DNA of 64,000 nucleotides. Source: Dielma sp000508965. GTDB lineage: Bacteria > Bacillota_I > Bacilli_A > Erysipelotrichales > Erysipelotrichaceae. Numbering within the stretch: the stretch's first letter is position 1; every line of letters starts with the position of its first letter. The DNA is taken from the NCBI GenBank assembly GCA_000508965.1, contig BAHV02000001.1, positions 124,001 through 188,000 on the forward strand, given 5' to 3'. The translations under genes were made by a program, and so were the position numbers. Shown one piece after another: positions 7,088 to 16,129 of the stretch. A model generated the notes under the pieces. It had not been told where the DNA came from, did not search any database, and was given only the letters and a program-made list of their open reading frames with translations.

Positions 7088-9850
7088 ATGGGAAGAATAG
7101 ATAAAATCTTGCATTTATTGAATGAATTAAATATAGATGAAACAGCTGATGACTTTTCATTACATAAAGAAATCGGCTTGACAACTGCAAAAATCAGTGA
7201 AAAGACAGGCATATCCAGAAGCAACGCTTCAACATTACTGAATGATTTGAGTGATCAGCATCAGGTAATTAAATTAAGCGGACGGCCAGTGAATTATTTA
7301 TCAGCTGAATTATTCATCAAAATGACCGGAAACAAGCCAAGCAAAAGGGAGTATCAGCGTGATGAATTTATTAGCTTGATAAAGAAAAATAAAGCTGACC
7401 AGTATGATCCCTTCACAACAATCATCGGTTTTGACGGCTGTCTTAAATCAGCTGTAAAGCAAGCAAAAGCAGCCATTATGTATCCGCCTAATGGCTTGCA
7501 TACGATGCTGTTAGGTCCCAGCGGTGTAGGCAAAACTTTTTTTGCAAATACTATGGTTGAATATGCACGCTTGTCTAAGGGTAATGATTATCCTTTTATG
7601 ACTTTTAATTGTGCTGATTATTACAGTAACCCTGAATTACTTTTGTCTCATCTATTTGGTTATGCGAAAGGCGCATTCACCGGTGCTGAAAGTCAAAAAG
7701 AAGGCATTGTTGCAAAAGCAGACGGCGGAATATTATTTCTTGATGAGATTCACCGTCTGCCTGCAGCTGGTCAGGAAATGCTTTTTACTCTGATGGATAA
7801 AGGGGTATATTCCCGCTTAGGTGATTCTGATATTCATCATGCCAATGTTCTCATTATCGGTGCAACAACAGAAAATCCTAATGAACGATTATTAAAAACC
7901 TTTATGCGCCGTATACCCGTTACAATCAATCTGCCGCCGCTGGTACAGCGTCCTGCTAATGAACGCACAGCAATTACTGAACATTTATTTATAAAGGAAG
8001 CCAGCCGCATAGGTAAAAAACTGAAAGTATCAGCAAGTGTGATGAACCTGCTCTCGGCCTCTGATCTAACCGGTAATATTGGTGAATTAAAATCTGACAT
8101 AAAGCAGATTTGTGCTTCGGCTTTCCTGCGGCAAATGAATAATCAGGAATTTATTGAGATTCACGAGGCAGATATTCCTGACATATTATCGGCGCAGCAG
8201 CAAATAAGCAAAGACAGTAATGATAATGATCTGATCATACAACCCAATGAGCAGATAAAAAGTTACAAGATACCTACTGATACGATCTATGAGCGCATCA
8301 AAAAATTATCTGATAATTTGATACTTGCCGGCAGTTCTGCTGAAGAAATCAATTCTCAGATTGCAGTTGAAGTTGAAAAATATATTAGGAAATTGAAGCA
8401 GAAGTATAACCGCAATGATGCTGAGGAAACGGAAGCTTTATCTAAAATCATTGAACCAAATATAATCAAATTTTGCCAGCAAAGTATCGAGTATGCCAAA
8501 AAACAGCTTAAAAAAGAGTTCGATGCCAGTATCCTCTGGGCCATGGCTTTTCATTTTAATGCCCTAATCAAACGTAATTCATCTATTTTGGAAGCATTCA
8601 AGCCTTCCTTAAATCTTCAAAATCAATACAAGGAAGAATATGCAGTTGCTGCCTTAATCTTAAAACATTTTAAAGATGAATTTAAGCTGCATATCGATCC
8701 TCTTGAAATCAACTTTCTCTGTATGTTTCTTACAGAGAAAGAAGTATTATACAAAACACATTTAAAAAGCTGTTTACTGATTCTATGTCATGGCAAAACA
8801 ACTGCTTCATCAATGGCTGATGTCTGTAATAATCTATTAAATACTGATTTAGTAAAGGCTATTAATATGCCATTGACTATGGGAGTAGAAGATACTTATC
8901 AGCAAGTTCATAGATTACTCAAACAGTTAAATCCCACCGATGGAGTACTCTTATTCACGGATATGGGATCTCTTTGCCAGTTTAGTGAGCGTCTTAATAA
9001 AGACTTAAAGTTAGAAGTGATTTCAATTGACAATGTTTCTACTTTATTCGTGCTGGAAGCCTTGCGCCGTGTCCTGTTTAAGAATGAAACAATTAAAGAA
9101 ACTGCAAAGGCTATCAATCAGCTTAAGGGTATTAATATGGTTAGGGCTGACAATAACCTGAATAAGTCGATTCTGATAACATGCACAACTGGAATCGGCA
9201 CTGCTAACCTGCTTAAGCAAAAAGTCGATCAATTCCTGATTCAAAAGAATATAAGTGATATAAAAACAGATGTATTTGCTTATGTTGATATTCTGAATAA
9301 TACGGATGCTTTCAAACAATTTTGTATCAAGCATGATGTTATTGCTTGTGCCGGAAATATGAATCCAAATATTTCAGCTGTTTATTTTGGTATTGAAGAA
9401 ATCATGCTCACCAGTAATACAGGACGTTTTGAAAAATTCTTAGAAAGCTATATCCAAAAACCAACTAATGCCTATGATCAAGCATTGTCACTATTAAAAA
9501 TGTCTACACGAGCCTTGAACTGTGATCTGGCGGTTCAGCTGATTTATGATTTTAATTGCCGATTAGCAATTGATTTCAGTATTAATACGCAGGCTTTGCA
9601 GCTAAAAATTGCTGTTCATTTAGGCTATGCAATTGAAAGAATGCTAATTAACCAGCTTGTGCAATTCACTGACTGTCAAGCTTATCTTCAGACCCATAAG
9701 CATTTTGTTCAAAAGCTGAGAATAGCTGTATTACCTATTGAAAATGAATTTCAGATTAATTTTAATGATGATGAGTTATGTTTTCTTATACAAATAGTAG
9801 AATCGGCGTTATTGGAAAAAGGAGATTCGTATGATAACTATAAGCAATGA
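7088..9850 (+). CDS. LevR-type sigma-54 activator with PRD and PTS-like domains
   Basis: The 920-residue protein combines an N-terminal winged helix (about 25-70, ISEKTGISRSNASTLL), an AAA+ sigma-54 interaction domain (Walker A GPSGVGKT 143-150, GAFTGA 195-200, Walker B ILFLDE), a first PRD (about 460-560), an EIIA-mannose-like domain (LLILCHGKTTAS), an EIIB-galactitol-like domain (ILITCTTGIGTAN) and a last PRD (about 800-905). This is the LevR/DagR architecture. The intact GAFTGA loop fits the -24/-12 promoter at 4057. It probably activates its own operon, tuned by PTS phosphorylation of PRD histidines. It overlaps the kinase gene by 20 bases. Confidence 0.92.
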   Translation: MGRIDKILHLLNELNIDETADDFSLHKEIGLTTAKISEKTGISRSNASTLLNDLSDQHQVIKLSGRPVNYLSAELFIKMTGNKPSKREYQRDEFISLIKKNKADQYDPFTTIIGFDGCLKSAVKQAKAAIMYPPNGLHTMLLGPSGVGKTFFANTMVEYARLSKGNDYPFMTFNCADYYSNPELLLSHLFGYAKGAFTGAESQKEGIVAKADGGILFLDEIHRLPAAGQEMLFTLMDKGVYSRLGDSDIHHANVLIIGATTENPNERLLKTFMRRIPVTINLPPLVQRPANERTAITEHLFIKEASRIGKKLKVSASVMNLLSASDLTGNIGELKSDIKQICASAFLRQMNNQEFIEIHEADIPDILSAQQQISKDSNDNDLIIQPNEQIKSYKIPTDTIYERIKKLSDNLILAGSSAEEINSQIAVEVEKYIRKLKQKYNRNDAEETEALSKIIEPNIIKFCQQSIEYAKKQLKKEFDASILWAMAFHFNALIKRNSSILEAFKPSLNLQNQYKEEYAVAALILKHFKDEFKLHIDPLEINFLCMFLTEKEVLYKTHLKSCLLILCHGKTTASSMADVCNNLLNTDLVKAINMPLTMGVEDTYQQVHRLLKQLNPTDGVLLFTDMGSLCQFSERLNKDLKLEVISIDNVSTLFVLEALRRVLFKNETIKETAKAINQLKGINMVRADNNLNKSILITCTTGIGTANLLKQKVDQFLIQKNISDIKTDVFAYVDILNNTDAFKQFCIKHDVIACAGNMNPNISAVYFGIEEIMLTSNTGRFEKFLESYIQKPTNAYDQALSLLKMSTRALNCDLAVQLIYDFNCRLAIDFSINTQALQLKIAVHLGYAIERMLINQLVQFTDCQAYLQTHKHFVQKLRIAVLPIENEFQINFNDDELCFLIQIVESALLEKGDSYDNYKQ

Positions 9851-11267
9851 AGAGTTTGCAAAACTAAATTATGAAACACGCAATTCTGAGTATATTGATA
9901 AACAGCTTCTTGAAGCTATGAATCAGGCAAGTCTCAATAACATCAAGATCATAGTACTTGATGACGATCCAACCGGTACTCAAACTGTTCATGATGTTCC
10001 TGTATATACCTCTTGGGATCATGATGCAATCTATGACATATTTACTTCAGATGCACCTATGGCTTTTATTTTAACAAATTCACGCAGTTTTTCAAAAGAA
10101 AAAACAATTAGTGTACATCATAAAATTGCAGAAGCAATCATAGTTATCAGCAAACAGCTGAAGCTTCCTTTCATTATCATCAGCCGAAGTGATTCAACGT
10201 TAAGAGGACATTATCCGATTGAAACTGAAGCACTAAAAGAAGTGTTGGAAGCAGGAGGTTATAGAATTGACGGTGAAATACTTTGTCCCTATTTCAAAGA
10301 GGGCAATCGTTTCACACTTAATAATATCCATTTCATAAAGGAATCCTATGGCTTGATCGAGGTAAGTGAATCTGATTATGCAAAGGATAAAACATTTGGA
10401 TATAAGCATTCCCATCTTGGAAAGTGGTGTGAAGAAAAAACTAAAGGAATTTATCAGAAGGAGTCCATGATTTACATCACTCTCAATGAATTGAAAAATG
10501 CAGATTATGATTCTATTCAGAAAAAGCTTGAAGCTTGTACAGATTTCAACAAGATCATTGTTAATGCAACGAATGAAAATGACTTAAAAATATTTATTAC
10601 TGCTTATTTAAGAGCTTTGAAGCGCGGGCACCACTTTATTTTCAGAAGTGCAGCAGCAATCCCTAAGGTATTGGGAGGCTGTAATGATATACCTTATCTT
10701 GATAAAAAGATTCTTAAGGACTGTGATAATAAAAATGGCGGTTTGATCGTAGTAGGTTCACATGTTTATAAAACTACGAATCAGTTGAAACAGCTTGAAG
10801 CATTAGATAACCATGTACTGACAATGATAGAATTTAATCAGCATCTAATAGTCAGCGGCAGCTTTGATAAAGAAATCAAACGTGTAATAAAAGCTGCTGA
10901 AGCAGCCATCGGTAATGGTAAAACGGCAGTCATATACACAAACCGTAAACGCTTTGACTTACCAAAGGGTGATAGTGAAGCACAGCTTGAGCTTGCGGTA
11001 AAAATTAGTGATGCAGTTGTAAAGATCGTATCTGGAATTAAAACTAAACCAAGTTATATATTATCTAAAGGCGGAATAACATCAAGTGATATTGCAGTTA
11101 AAGCTTTAAATATTAAAAAGGCTTTAGTATTAGGACAAGTAAAACCGGCTGTTCCTGTATGGCACGCAAAAGATTGCAGTCACTTCACTGGGCTTAATCT
11201 GATTATCTTTCCCGGCAATGTGGGTGATAAAAATACACTGAAAGAAATAGTAGAATTATTGATATAG
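9831..11267 (+). CDS. Four-carbon acid sugar kinase family protein (DUF1537)
   Basis: The 478-residue protein begins with the family motif VLDDDPTGTQTVHDVPV (about 43-59) and keeps RSDSTLRGHYP and the C-terminal nucleotide-binding region with SKGGITSSD and LVLGQVKPAVPVW. DUF1537 enzymes phosphorylate 3-oxo-tetronates, threonate or erythronate in catabolic pathways. The start overlaps the regulator gene and is preceded by AAAAGGAG. It is odd that a kinase shares an operon with a phosphorylating transporter: either the PTS substrate is changed before a second phosphorylation, or the proteins serve different substrates. Confidence 0.9.
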   Translation: MITISNEEFAKLNYETRNSEYIDKQLLEAMNQASLNNIKIIVLDDDPTGTQTVHDVPVYTSWDHDAIYDIFTSDAPMAFILTNSRSFSKEKTISVHHKIAEAIIVISKQLKLPFIIISRSDSTLRGHYPIETEALKEVLEAGGYRIDGEILCPYFKEGNRFTLNNIHFIKESYGLIEVSESDYAKDKTFGYKHSHLGKWCEEKTKGIYQKESMIYITLNELKNADYDSIQKKLEACTDFNKIIVNATNENDLKIFITAYLRALKRGHHFIFRSAAAIPKVLGGCNDIPYLDKKILKDCDNKNGGLIVVGSHVYKTTNQLKQLEALDNHVLTMIEFNQHLIVSGSFDKEIKRVIKAAEAAIGNGKTAVIYTNRKRFDLPKGDSEAQLELAVKISDAVVKIVSGIKTKPSYILSKGGITSSDIAVKALNIKKALVLGQVKPAVPVWHAKDCSHFTGLNLIIFPGNVGDKNTLKEIVELLI

Positions 11268-11303
11268 AAAAAGCGAGACCATTATGATCCCGCTCATTTT
11301 TCT
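11267..11303 (+). terminator. Bidirectional terminator between convergent operons
   Basis: An imperfect hairpin, AGCGAGA / TCCCGCT (one mismatch), is flanked by A-runs on the left and T-runs on the right, so it can end transcripts from both the kinase side and the gnd side. Confidence 0.65.
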
Positions 11304-11305
11304 GT

Positions 11306-11391
11306 AACCGGCCTAGTAGCTTGCCGGCTTTTAATGCAGACTGATAATATGGGAAACAGTCTGCAAGTATTTCAACTTGAGTAATCTCAAG
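11306..11391. repeat. Three further hairpins between convergent operons
   Basis: CCGGC / GCCGG at about 11308-11328, GCAGACTG / CAGTCTGC at 11336-11364, and CTTGAG-TAAT-CTCAAG at 11376-11391 follow one another. Only the first has T residues after it on the plus strand. They may protect transcript 3' ends or help termination; this is inference. Confidence 0.5.
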
Positions 11392-11403
11392 CGGAAACTG
11401 AAT

Positions 11404-12810
11404 TTACTCCCAATGAGTATGGAAGAAACCTGGCTTATCCACTCTTTCATAAGTGTGAGCACCAAAATAATCACGCTGTGCCTGAATCAGATTAGCACTT
11501 GTTTTTTCACTGCGATAGCCATCAAAATATGAAATCGTACTTAGCATAGCCGGTGCATAAATACCGCTCTCAATGATATTTACCGCTATGGCTCGCCATG
11601 CATTCTGTGCTGCCAGCAATTCTGCACTGAATTTCTTAGTCATCATGAGATTCGGTACTGCTTCCTCATCATAAGCCTTCTTGATTTCTTCAAGGAAATC
11701 AGCTCTAATGATACAGCCTTCACGCCAAATCATCGCAATCTCACCGAAATTCAATGTCCATTTATATTCCTTAGCTGCTTCCTTCAACAATTCAAACCCT
11801 TGCGCATAGCAGCAGATTTTTGCCGCATATACAGCCTGTTCCAAATTATTAATAAAAGCTTCCTTATCTTCAACTTTAAATGCAGATTCTACGCTGAAAA
11901 CTTTACTGGCCTGAACACGTTCATCCTTAATTGCAGAGATACATCTTGAGAAAACAGATTCCGCAATCGTTGGGATTGCCGCACCGATATCAAGACCTTC
12001 CATACTTGTCCATTTTCCGGTCCCCTTTTGACCGGCGCGGTCAAGGATGATATCCACCATATATTCACCGGTCTCTTCATCTCTGCGCTTTAAAATTTCT
12101 GCCGTAATTTCAATCAGATACGATTTCAGCTTACCTGTATTCCAGCGTTCAAAAATATGCTGAATCTCTTCAATGCTGAAACCAGCGCCATTGCGCATTA
12201 AATCGTATGCTTCACAGATAATCTGAATATCGGCATATTCAATCCCATTGTGTACCATCTTGACATAATGACCCGAACCATCACCGCCGATATATGTACA
12301 GCAAGGCTTTCCATCTTTCGCTTTTGCCGCAATATCCAAGAATATCGGTTCAACGATTTTATATGCTTCATAATCACTGGAGGGCATCATGCTAGGGCCT
12401 TTTAAAGCGCCCATTTCACCGCCTGAGACACCGACACCGACAAAGTGCAGACCACACTCCTGAAGTTCTTTAAAACGCCGGATAGTATCCTTATAAAATG
12501 AATTACCGCCGTCAATAACTATATCGCCTTCATCCAGTACATCTTTAAGACCCTCAATTACTAAATCAACAACTTTACCCGCTGTCACCATTAAAAAGAT
12601 ACAGCGAGGTTTTTCCAATGAATCAACAAATTCCTTTAAATCATAGCAAGGAACTACGGATTGATTTTCAATCTTTTCCTTGATGAATTTCTCAGTCACC
12701 TCATGATTCTTGTTGAATACCGAAACCTGATACCCATGGTTCATCATATTCAGCGCTAAACTCTGACCCATGACTCCCATACCATAAACACCAATTCTGC
12801 TTTTTTTCAT
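11404..12810 (-). CDS. gnd: 6-phosphogluconate dehydrogenase, decarboxylating
   Basis: This enzyme converts 6-phosphogluconate to ribulose 5-phosphate and CO2 with NAD(P)+. The Rossmann motif GVYGMGVMGQSLALNMM is at residues 8-24. The substrate signature VGVSGGEMGA appears near residue 125, with catalytic Lys and Asn in HYVKMVHNGIEY near 180. Length 468 is normal. It is the last gene of the minus-strand PTS operon. Having gnd directly with a mannose-family PTS resembles gluconate PTS operons known from enterococci, where transport itself gives 6-phosphogluconate (inference). Confidence 0.95.
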   Translation of the reverse strand: MKKSRIGVYGMGVMGQSLALNMMNHGYQVSVFNKNHEVTEKFIKEKIENQSVVPCYDLKEFVDSLEKPRCIFLMVTAGKVVDLVIEGLKDVLDEGDIVIDGGNSFYKDTIRRFKELQECGLHFVGVGVSGGEMGALKGPSMMPSSDYEAYKIVEPIFLDIAAKAKDGKPCCTYIGGDGSGHYVKMVHNGIEYADIQIICEAYDLMRNGAGFSIEEIQHIFERWNTGKLKSYLIEITAEILKRRDEETGEYMVDIILDRAGQKGTGKWTSMEGLDIGAAIPTIAESVFSRCISAIKDERVQASKVFSVESAFKVEDKEAFINNLEQAVYAAKICCYAQGFELLKEAAKEYKWTLNFGEIAMIWREGCIIRADFLEEIKKAYDEEAVPNLMMTKKFSAELLAAQNAWRAIAVNIIESGIYAPAMLSTISYFDGYRSEKTSANLIQAQRDYFGAHTYERVDKPGFFHTHWE

Positions 12811-12860
12811 TTAGCCACTTCCTTTACCTTTTCTGAATAACTCATCGCTTATTCAATAAC

Positions 12861-13418
12861 CTAAGATTTTTGTTTTGTGAAAGGGTCCTGATATTCTTGA
12901 ATATAAATCTTAGGGTTATATTTTTTGGCCAGAGCGATACAATCATGAAATATCTGAGCGAATTTCTTTTTCCTGTATCCAAAGCCATCGATGATTACGT
13001 TATAGTAAATCAGATTACCATTCGATGTCATATTTTCTTTAATTGCATCATTCATCACTGCAGCATCCTCAATGGTTTTACCAGCTAAAATGCCTATTTG
13101 CAGTGAAGTATTATTCGACACCATTTCAATCTTAACAATTTCATCCCATGAGAGAAACAGCACATTGCGCTTTTTTGTATAATCAGTTACACCATGCTCA
13201 TCAAATTTAAAACACAAATCATGAGCAGCCATTGCCTTAATGGTCGTGAGACCTTGAATCAACAGCAATATACCAAGCACAGTAACGAAAATTTTTGCAA
13301 GAATGTGCGTATCTTCTCTAAAAAGAATATACCCGCAGCCTGCCAAAAATATCATCGTAGCGGCAAGTAAACTGCTTTGTTTAAATCGATCATGATATAC
13401 AAGTACTTCTTCATCCAT
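12861..13418 (-). CDS. Membrane protein with PH-like domain (STM3941-like)
   Basis: The 185-residue protein has two hydrophobic segments near the N terminus (about 15-32 and 40-58) and a cytoplasmic beta-rich remainder with FKFDEHGVTDY and LSWDEIVKIEM, the pattern seen in PH-like/STM3941-family proteins. No enzyme motif is present. It lies between the HAD gene (14 bases upstream) and gnd, in the same direction. Its role in the PTS operon is unknown. The family call is from pattern resemblance only. Confidence 0.6.
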   Translation of the reverse strand: MDEEVLVYHDRFKQSSLLAATMIFLAGCGYILFREDTHILAKIFVTVLGILLLIQGLTTIKAMAAHDLCFKFDEHGVTDYTKKRNVLFLSWDEIVKIEMVSNNTSLQIGILAGKTIEDAAVMNDAIKENMTSNGNLIYYNVIIDGFGYRKKKFAQIFHDCIALAKKYNPKIYIQEYQDPFTKQKS

Positions 13419-13432
13419 AGGATCACTTCCTT

Positions 13433-14131
13433 CTATATTAACTTAATAACATCAAATAATGATTCAAATACATAGTTTGGATACCCTTTCGGCAGACTTT
13501 TACGATCAATATTTCTTTTCAAGCCTATACCCTCATGCCTTATCGGCATATCATAAATATCATCATCAATCAGACAGCTGCGGATATGGGCTGCATTGGC
13601 CGCTTGGATACCCACCATAGAATCCTCTAATACAATCGCTTCTTCAGGTTTGAAACCTGCTTTTTCACATGCTTTTAGAAAAATTTCAGGATCTGGTTTA
13701 CCTTTAGACACCTCATCACCTGCCACGATTGTCTGATAGCTGCCGCTCAGACCTTCAAGCTCAAGATACCACATAACAGTTTCGCGCTTTGTGGATGAAG
13801 CTAATGCTAATTGTACACCAGATTCATAACAGGCATCAATCAACTCGACCAGACCCTTTTTCTTACCGACCCTTTGTTCGTTTTGTGCAATGAGTGTTTT
13901 ATTCTGAACCATTTTCTTTCGCCAAGCAAGAATATCGTTTTCTTCACCATAAATTTCCTTCATTGCATCCACAATGCCGGCTTCCGTTCTGCCAGTCAGA
14001 TAGTAATAAACATCCTGTGTCATTTCATAATTAAAATATTCTGCCGAAGCAAGATAAGCCCGATATGCCAGCCGTCCTGTTTCAAACATCAATCCATCCA
14101 TATCACAGATTACAAGCTTTATTTGCTCCAT
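13433..14131 (-). CDS. HAD-superfamily hydrolase, beta-phosphoglucomutase-like
   Basis: HAD motif I is VICDMDGLMFETG (Asp nucleophile near residue 10), motif II is LASSTKRE, and motifs III/IV are KGKPDPEIF and VLEDSMVGIQAA. Residues 15-85 form the helical cap of subclass IA phosphatases and beta-phosphoglucomutases. Length 232 is usual. It is in a PTS operon with a 2-hydroxyacid dehydrogenase and gnd and may act on a sugar or acid-sugar phosphate. Substrate cannot be fixed from sequence. Confidence 0.85.
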   Translation of the reverse strand: MEQIKLVICDMDGLMFETGRLAYRAYLASAEYFNYEMTQDVYYYLTGRTEAGIVDAMKEIYGEENDILAWRKKMVQNKTLIAQNEQRVGKKKGLVELIDACYESGVQLALASSTKRETVMWYLELEGLSGSYQTIVAGDEVSKGKPDPEIFLKACEKAGFKPEEAIVLEDSMVGIQAANAAHIRSCLIDDDIYDMPIRHEGIGLKRNIDRKSLPKGYPNYVFESLFDVIKLI

Positions 14132-14184
14132 ATGATTCCTCTTAGAAGTATAAGCTCATCCCAGCTGCAGAATGAGCTTATGAT

Positions 14185-15174
14185 TTATTTCTCGATAGTA
14201 ACTTTACAGCAATCCGGAACTTCGTTATTCACAACATGTTCCACGTCACTAACACATTTTTCGCCCATTCCTTCAAGACACTCAATGGTATATGCTGAGG
14301 TGTGCGGTGTCACAATTACATTATCGTAACGGAAATACGGATGTGTATTGCTTGCCGGTTCATCATGCATAACATCTACTGCCATGCCCTTTACAACGCC
14401 TGCATCCAAAGCTCTGCATACTGCCTCTTCATCAATCAGATCACCGCGAGCTGTATTGGTGATATAAACACCCTTTTTCATTTTATTAAATGCATCATCA
14501 TTTAGAATATGATAAGATGTATCATTTAAGGTACAGTTCAGAGATATGACATCTGACTCTCTTAATAAGGTATCCAAATCAGCCTCTTCAATACCGTGCT
14601 TATCAGCCCACTCTTTATTTAATGCCGGATCACAGGCAAGAAGCCTTGAATTAAAACCATGCTTTAATATTTCAGCTACTCGGCTGCCGATATTACCGCA
14701 GCCAATAACACCGATCGTTTTACCAGTCAGCCCATTGCCGACAAATTGTGCACGATCACGCCAGCGATCCTCATTCGTTGCCTTAACAGCCTGAATAGTC
14801 AACCGCATAACACACATCAGATTCGCAACTGCATTTTCAGCAACTGCATCACGTTCCACAAGCGGCGCTACTATGGATACAAATGTGCCATGCGCTTTAG
14901 CGGCTTCTAGATCAACATTGTTATAACCGATGCCATGACGGGAAATCAGCAATAATTCATCTTTATTTTCAAAAAATTCTCGATCAAAAAATGGTGTAAC
15001 AGAAGCAATGATTAAATTATAACCATTCAGTTTTTGTGCCAATTCTTTGCCATGCATCATACCATCTACGGTTATTCTTTCTACCTCACCAATCTTTTCC
15101 AAACGTGCCATCTGAGATGGAAAACGTCTGCCAAAACTGCTTGAATTAACGATTGCAATACGATAATTACTCAT
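14185..15174 (-). CDS. D-isomer-specific 2-hydroxyacid dehydrogenase
   Basis: This cytoplasmic NAD(P)-dependent oxidoreductase has the Rossmann motif GVIGCGNIGSRVAEIL near residue 154, the catalytic Arg in NTARGDLIDEEAV near 245, Glu near 275 and catalytic His in VTPHTSAYT near 295. Length 329 is normal. It sits between the PTS genes and the HAD gene. With gnd in the same operon, a good hypothesis is reduction of (phospho)-2-ketogluconate to (phospho)gluconate. Other substrates such as phosphoglycerate-like or glyoxylate-like acids remain possible. Confidence 0.85.
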   Translation of the reverse strand: MSNYRIAIVNSSSFGRRFPSQMARLEKIGEVERITVDGMMHGKELAQKLNGYNLIIASVTPFFDREFFENKDELLLISRHGIGYNNVDLEAAKAHGTFVSIVAPLVERDAVAENAVANLMCVMRLTIQAVKATNEDRWRDRAQFVGNGLTGKTIGVIGCGNIGSRVAEILKHGFNSRLLACDPALNKEWADKHGIEEADLDTLLRESDVISLNCTLNDTSYHILNDDAFNKMKKGVYITNTARGDLIDEEAVCRALDAGVVKGMAVDVMHDEPASNTHPYFRYDNVIVTPHTSAYTIECLEGMGEKCVSDVEHVVNNEVPDCCKVTIEK

Positions 15175-15186
15175 AGGTGCCGCCTC

Positions 15187-15675
15187 TTACAGAAGCCTTT
15201 TCGCATCATCAAATGAGACACGTTTTGTATCCGGAACGATTTGGAAATAAATTTCTACTCCCTTATCCTTCACTTCCTGAAGCAAAGCTGCATCATCCTT
15301 TGACAGCCCCACAGTTGAAATTACAAATGTAGAATTAGGCTTCTTTGCAATACCGCCGATATTTAACTCGGCAACCGGCACACCGCTGTCAATGAATTTC
15401 TTTGCATTCTTAACCGTCTTAAACAATAAGATAACCTTGTCATTGCCGAATTCATCTTTCTTCCATTCCTCAATGACTTCATCAACACTGAACACCTTGA
15501 TCTTTAAATCCGCTGATGAATTAGTAGAAATATAAATATCCTTCATAAAATCATCAGCTGCCGTAGCATCATCAATAACATAGATCGCATTTGTACCCAT
15601 GCCCTTCGACCATTTTGTCATTACTTGTCCATGAATTAAGCGATCATCGATTCTAACTAAATTAATTTTTCCCAT
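15187..15675 (-). CDS. PTS system mannose/sorbose family EIIB
   Basis: This 162-residue protein belongs to the mannose-family EIIB fold. The phosphohistidine lies in RIDDRLIHGQVMTKW (His15). It receives phosphate from EIIA and passes it to the sugar held by EIIC/EIID. It lies 12 bases upstream of the 2-hydroxyacid dehydrogenase and 21 bases after the EIIA stop. The complete set A, B, C, D is present, so the transporter should be functional. Confidence 0.93.
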   Translation of the reverse strand: MGKINLVRIDDRLIHGQVMTKWSKGMGTNAIYVIDDATAADDFMKDIYISTNSSADLKIKVFSVDEVIEEWKKDEFGNDKVILLFKTVKNAKKFIDSGVPVAELNIGGIAKKPNSTFVISTVGLSKDDAALLQEVKDKGVEIYFQIVPDTKRVSFDDAKRLL

Positions 15676-15696
15676 ATTTTTGTTTCTCCTTTATCT

Positions 15697-16113
15697 TTAT
15701 CTGTTTTTTAAGAAATCACGATCCAATAAGCGTATTCCCTCAATGGCTGTCTTTTCAGCTCTTGCTAATAAAGCAGCTGTGTCTTCTTCATTTTTATATC
15801 CTTGCAGCATTTCAATCAGCATTGGCAGATTGATACCTGTAAAGATTTTAACATCATGCTTGGCTGCCAGATATAAGGCAACATTGCTTGGACTTCCGCC
15901 TAGTAAATCGCAGAGGATAATCACTTCTTTTCCTGCCTCTTTATAATTATCAACCACCGCTGAAGCTTCAGCACGTAAATCATCCACGGAATCTCCCGGA
16001 CGCAATGCCAAGGCGCTGACATCCTCTTGTTCTCCCATAATCATTTCAGCACTTTTTACGATTTGTATGCCAAACTCTCCATGAGTAATTATAACTAATG
16101 CACGATCTGCCAT
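15697..16113 (-). CDS. PTS system mannose family EIIA
   Basis: The domain begins MADRALVIITHGEFG with the phosphohistidine His11. The ATG at 16113 follows AATGGGGGTAAATAAT, which gives a good ribosome site; a longer frame reaching to 16152 would overlap EIID and adds unrelated residues. The product is 138 residues, normal for a single-domain EIIA. It also keeps the CDLLGGSPSN motif of this family. It is part of the C-D-A-B gene order here. Confidence 0.92.
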   Translation of the reverse strand: MADRALVIITHGEFGIQIVKSAEMIMGEQEDVSALALRPGDSVDDLRAEASAVVDNYKEAGKEVIILCDLLGGSPSNVALYLAAKHDVKIFTGINLPMLIEMLQGYKNEEDTAALLARAEKTAIEGIRLLDRDFLKNR

Positions 16114-16129
16114 ATTATTTACCCCCATT

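Noticed and set aside
13811..14329. 172-codon plus-strand frame across HAD and dehydrogenase genes
   Set aside because: It is antisense to two well-supported genes and shows no domain.
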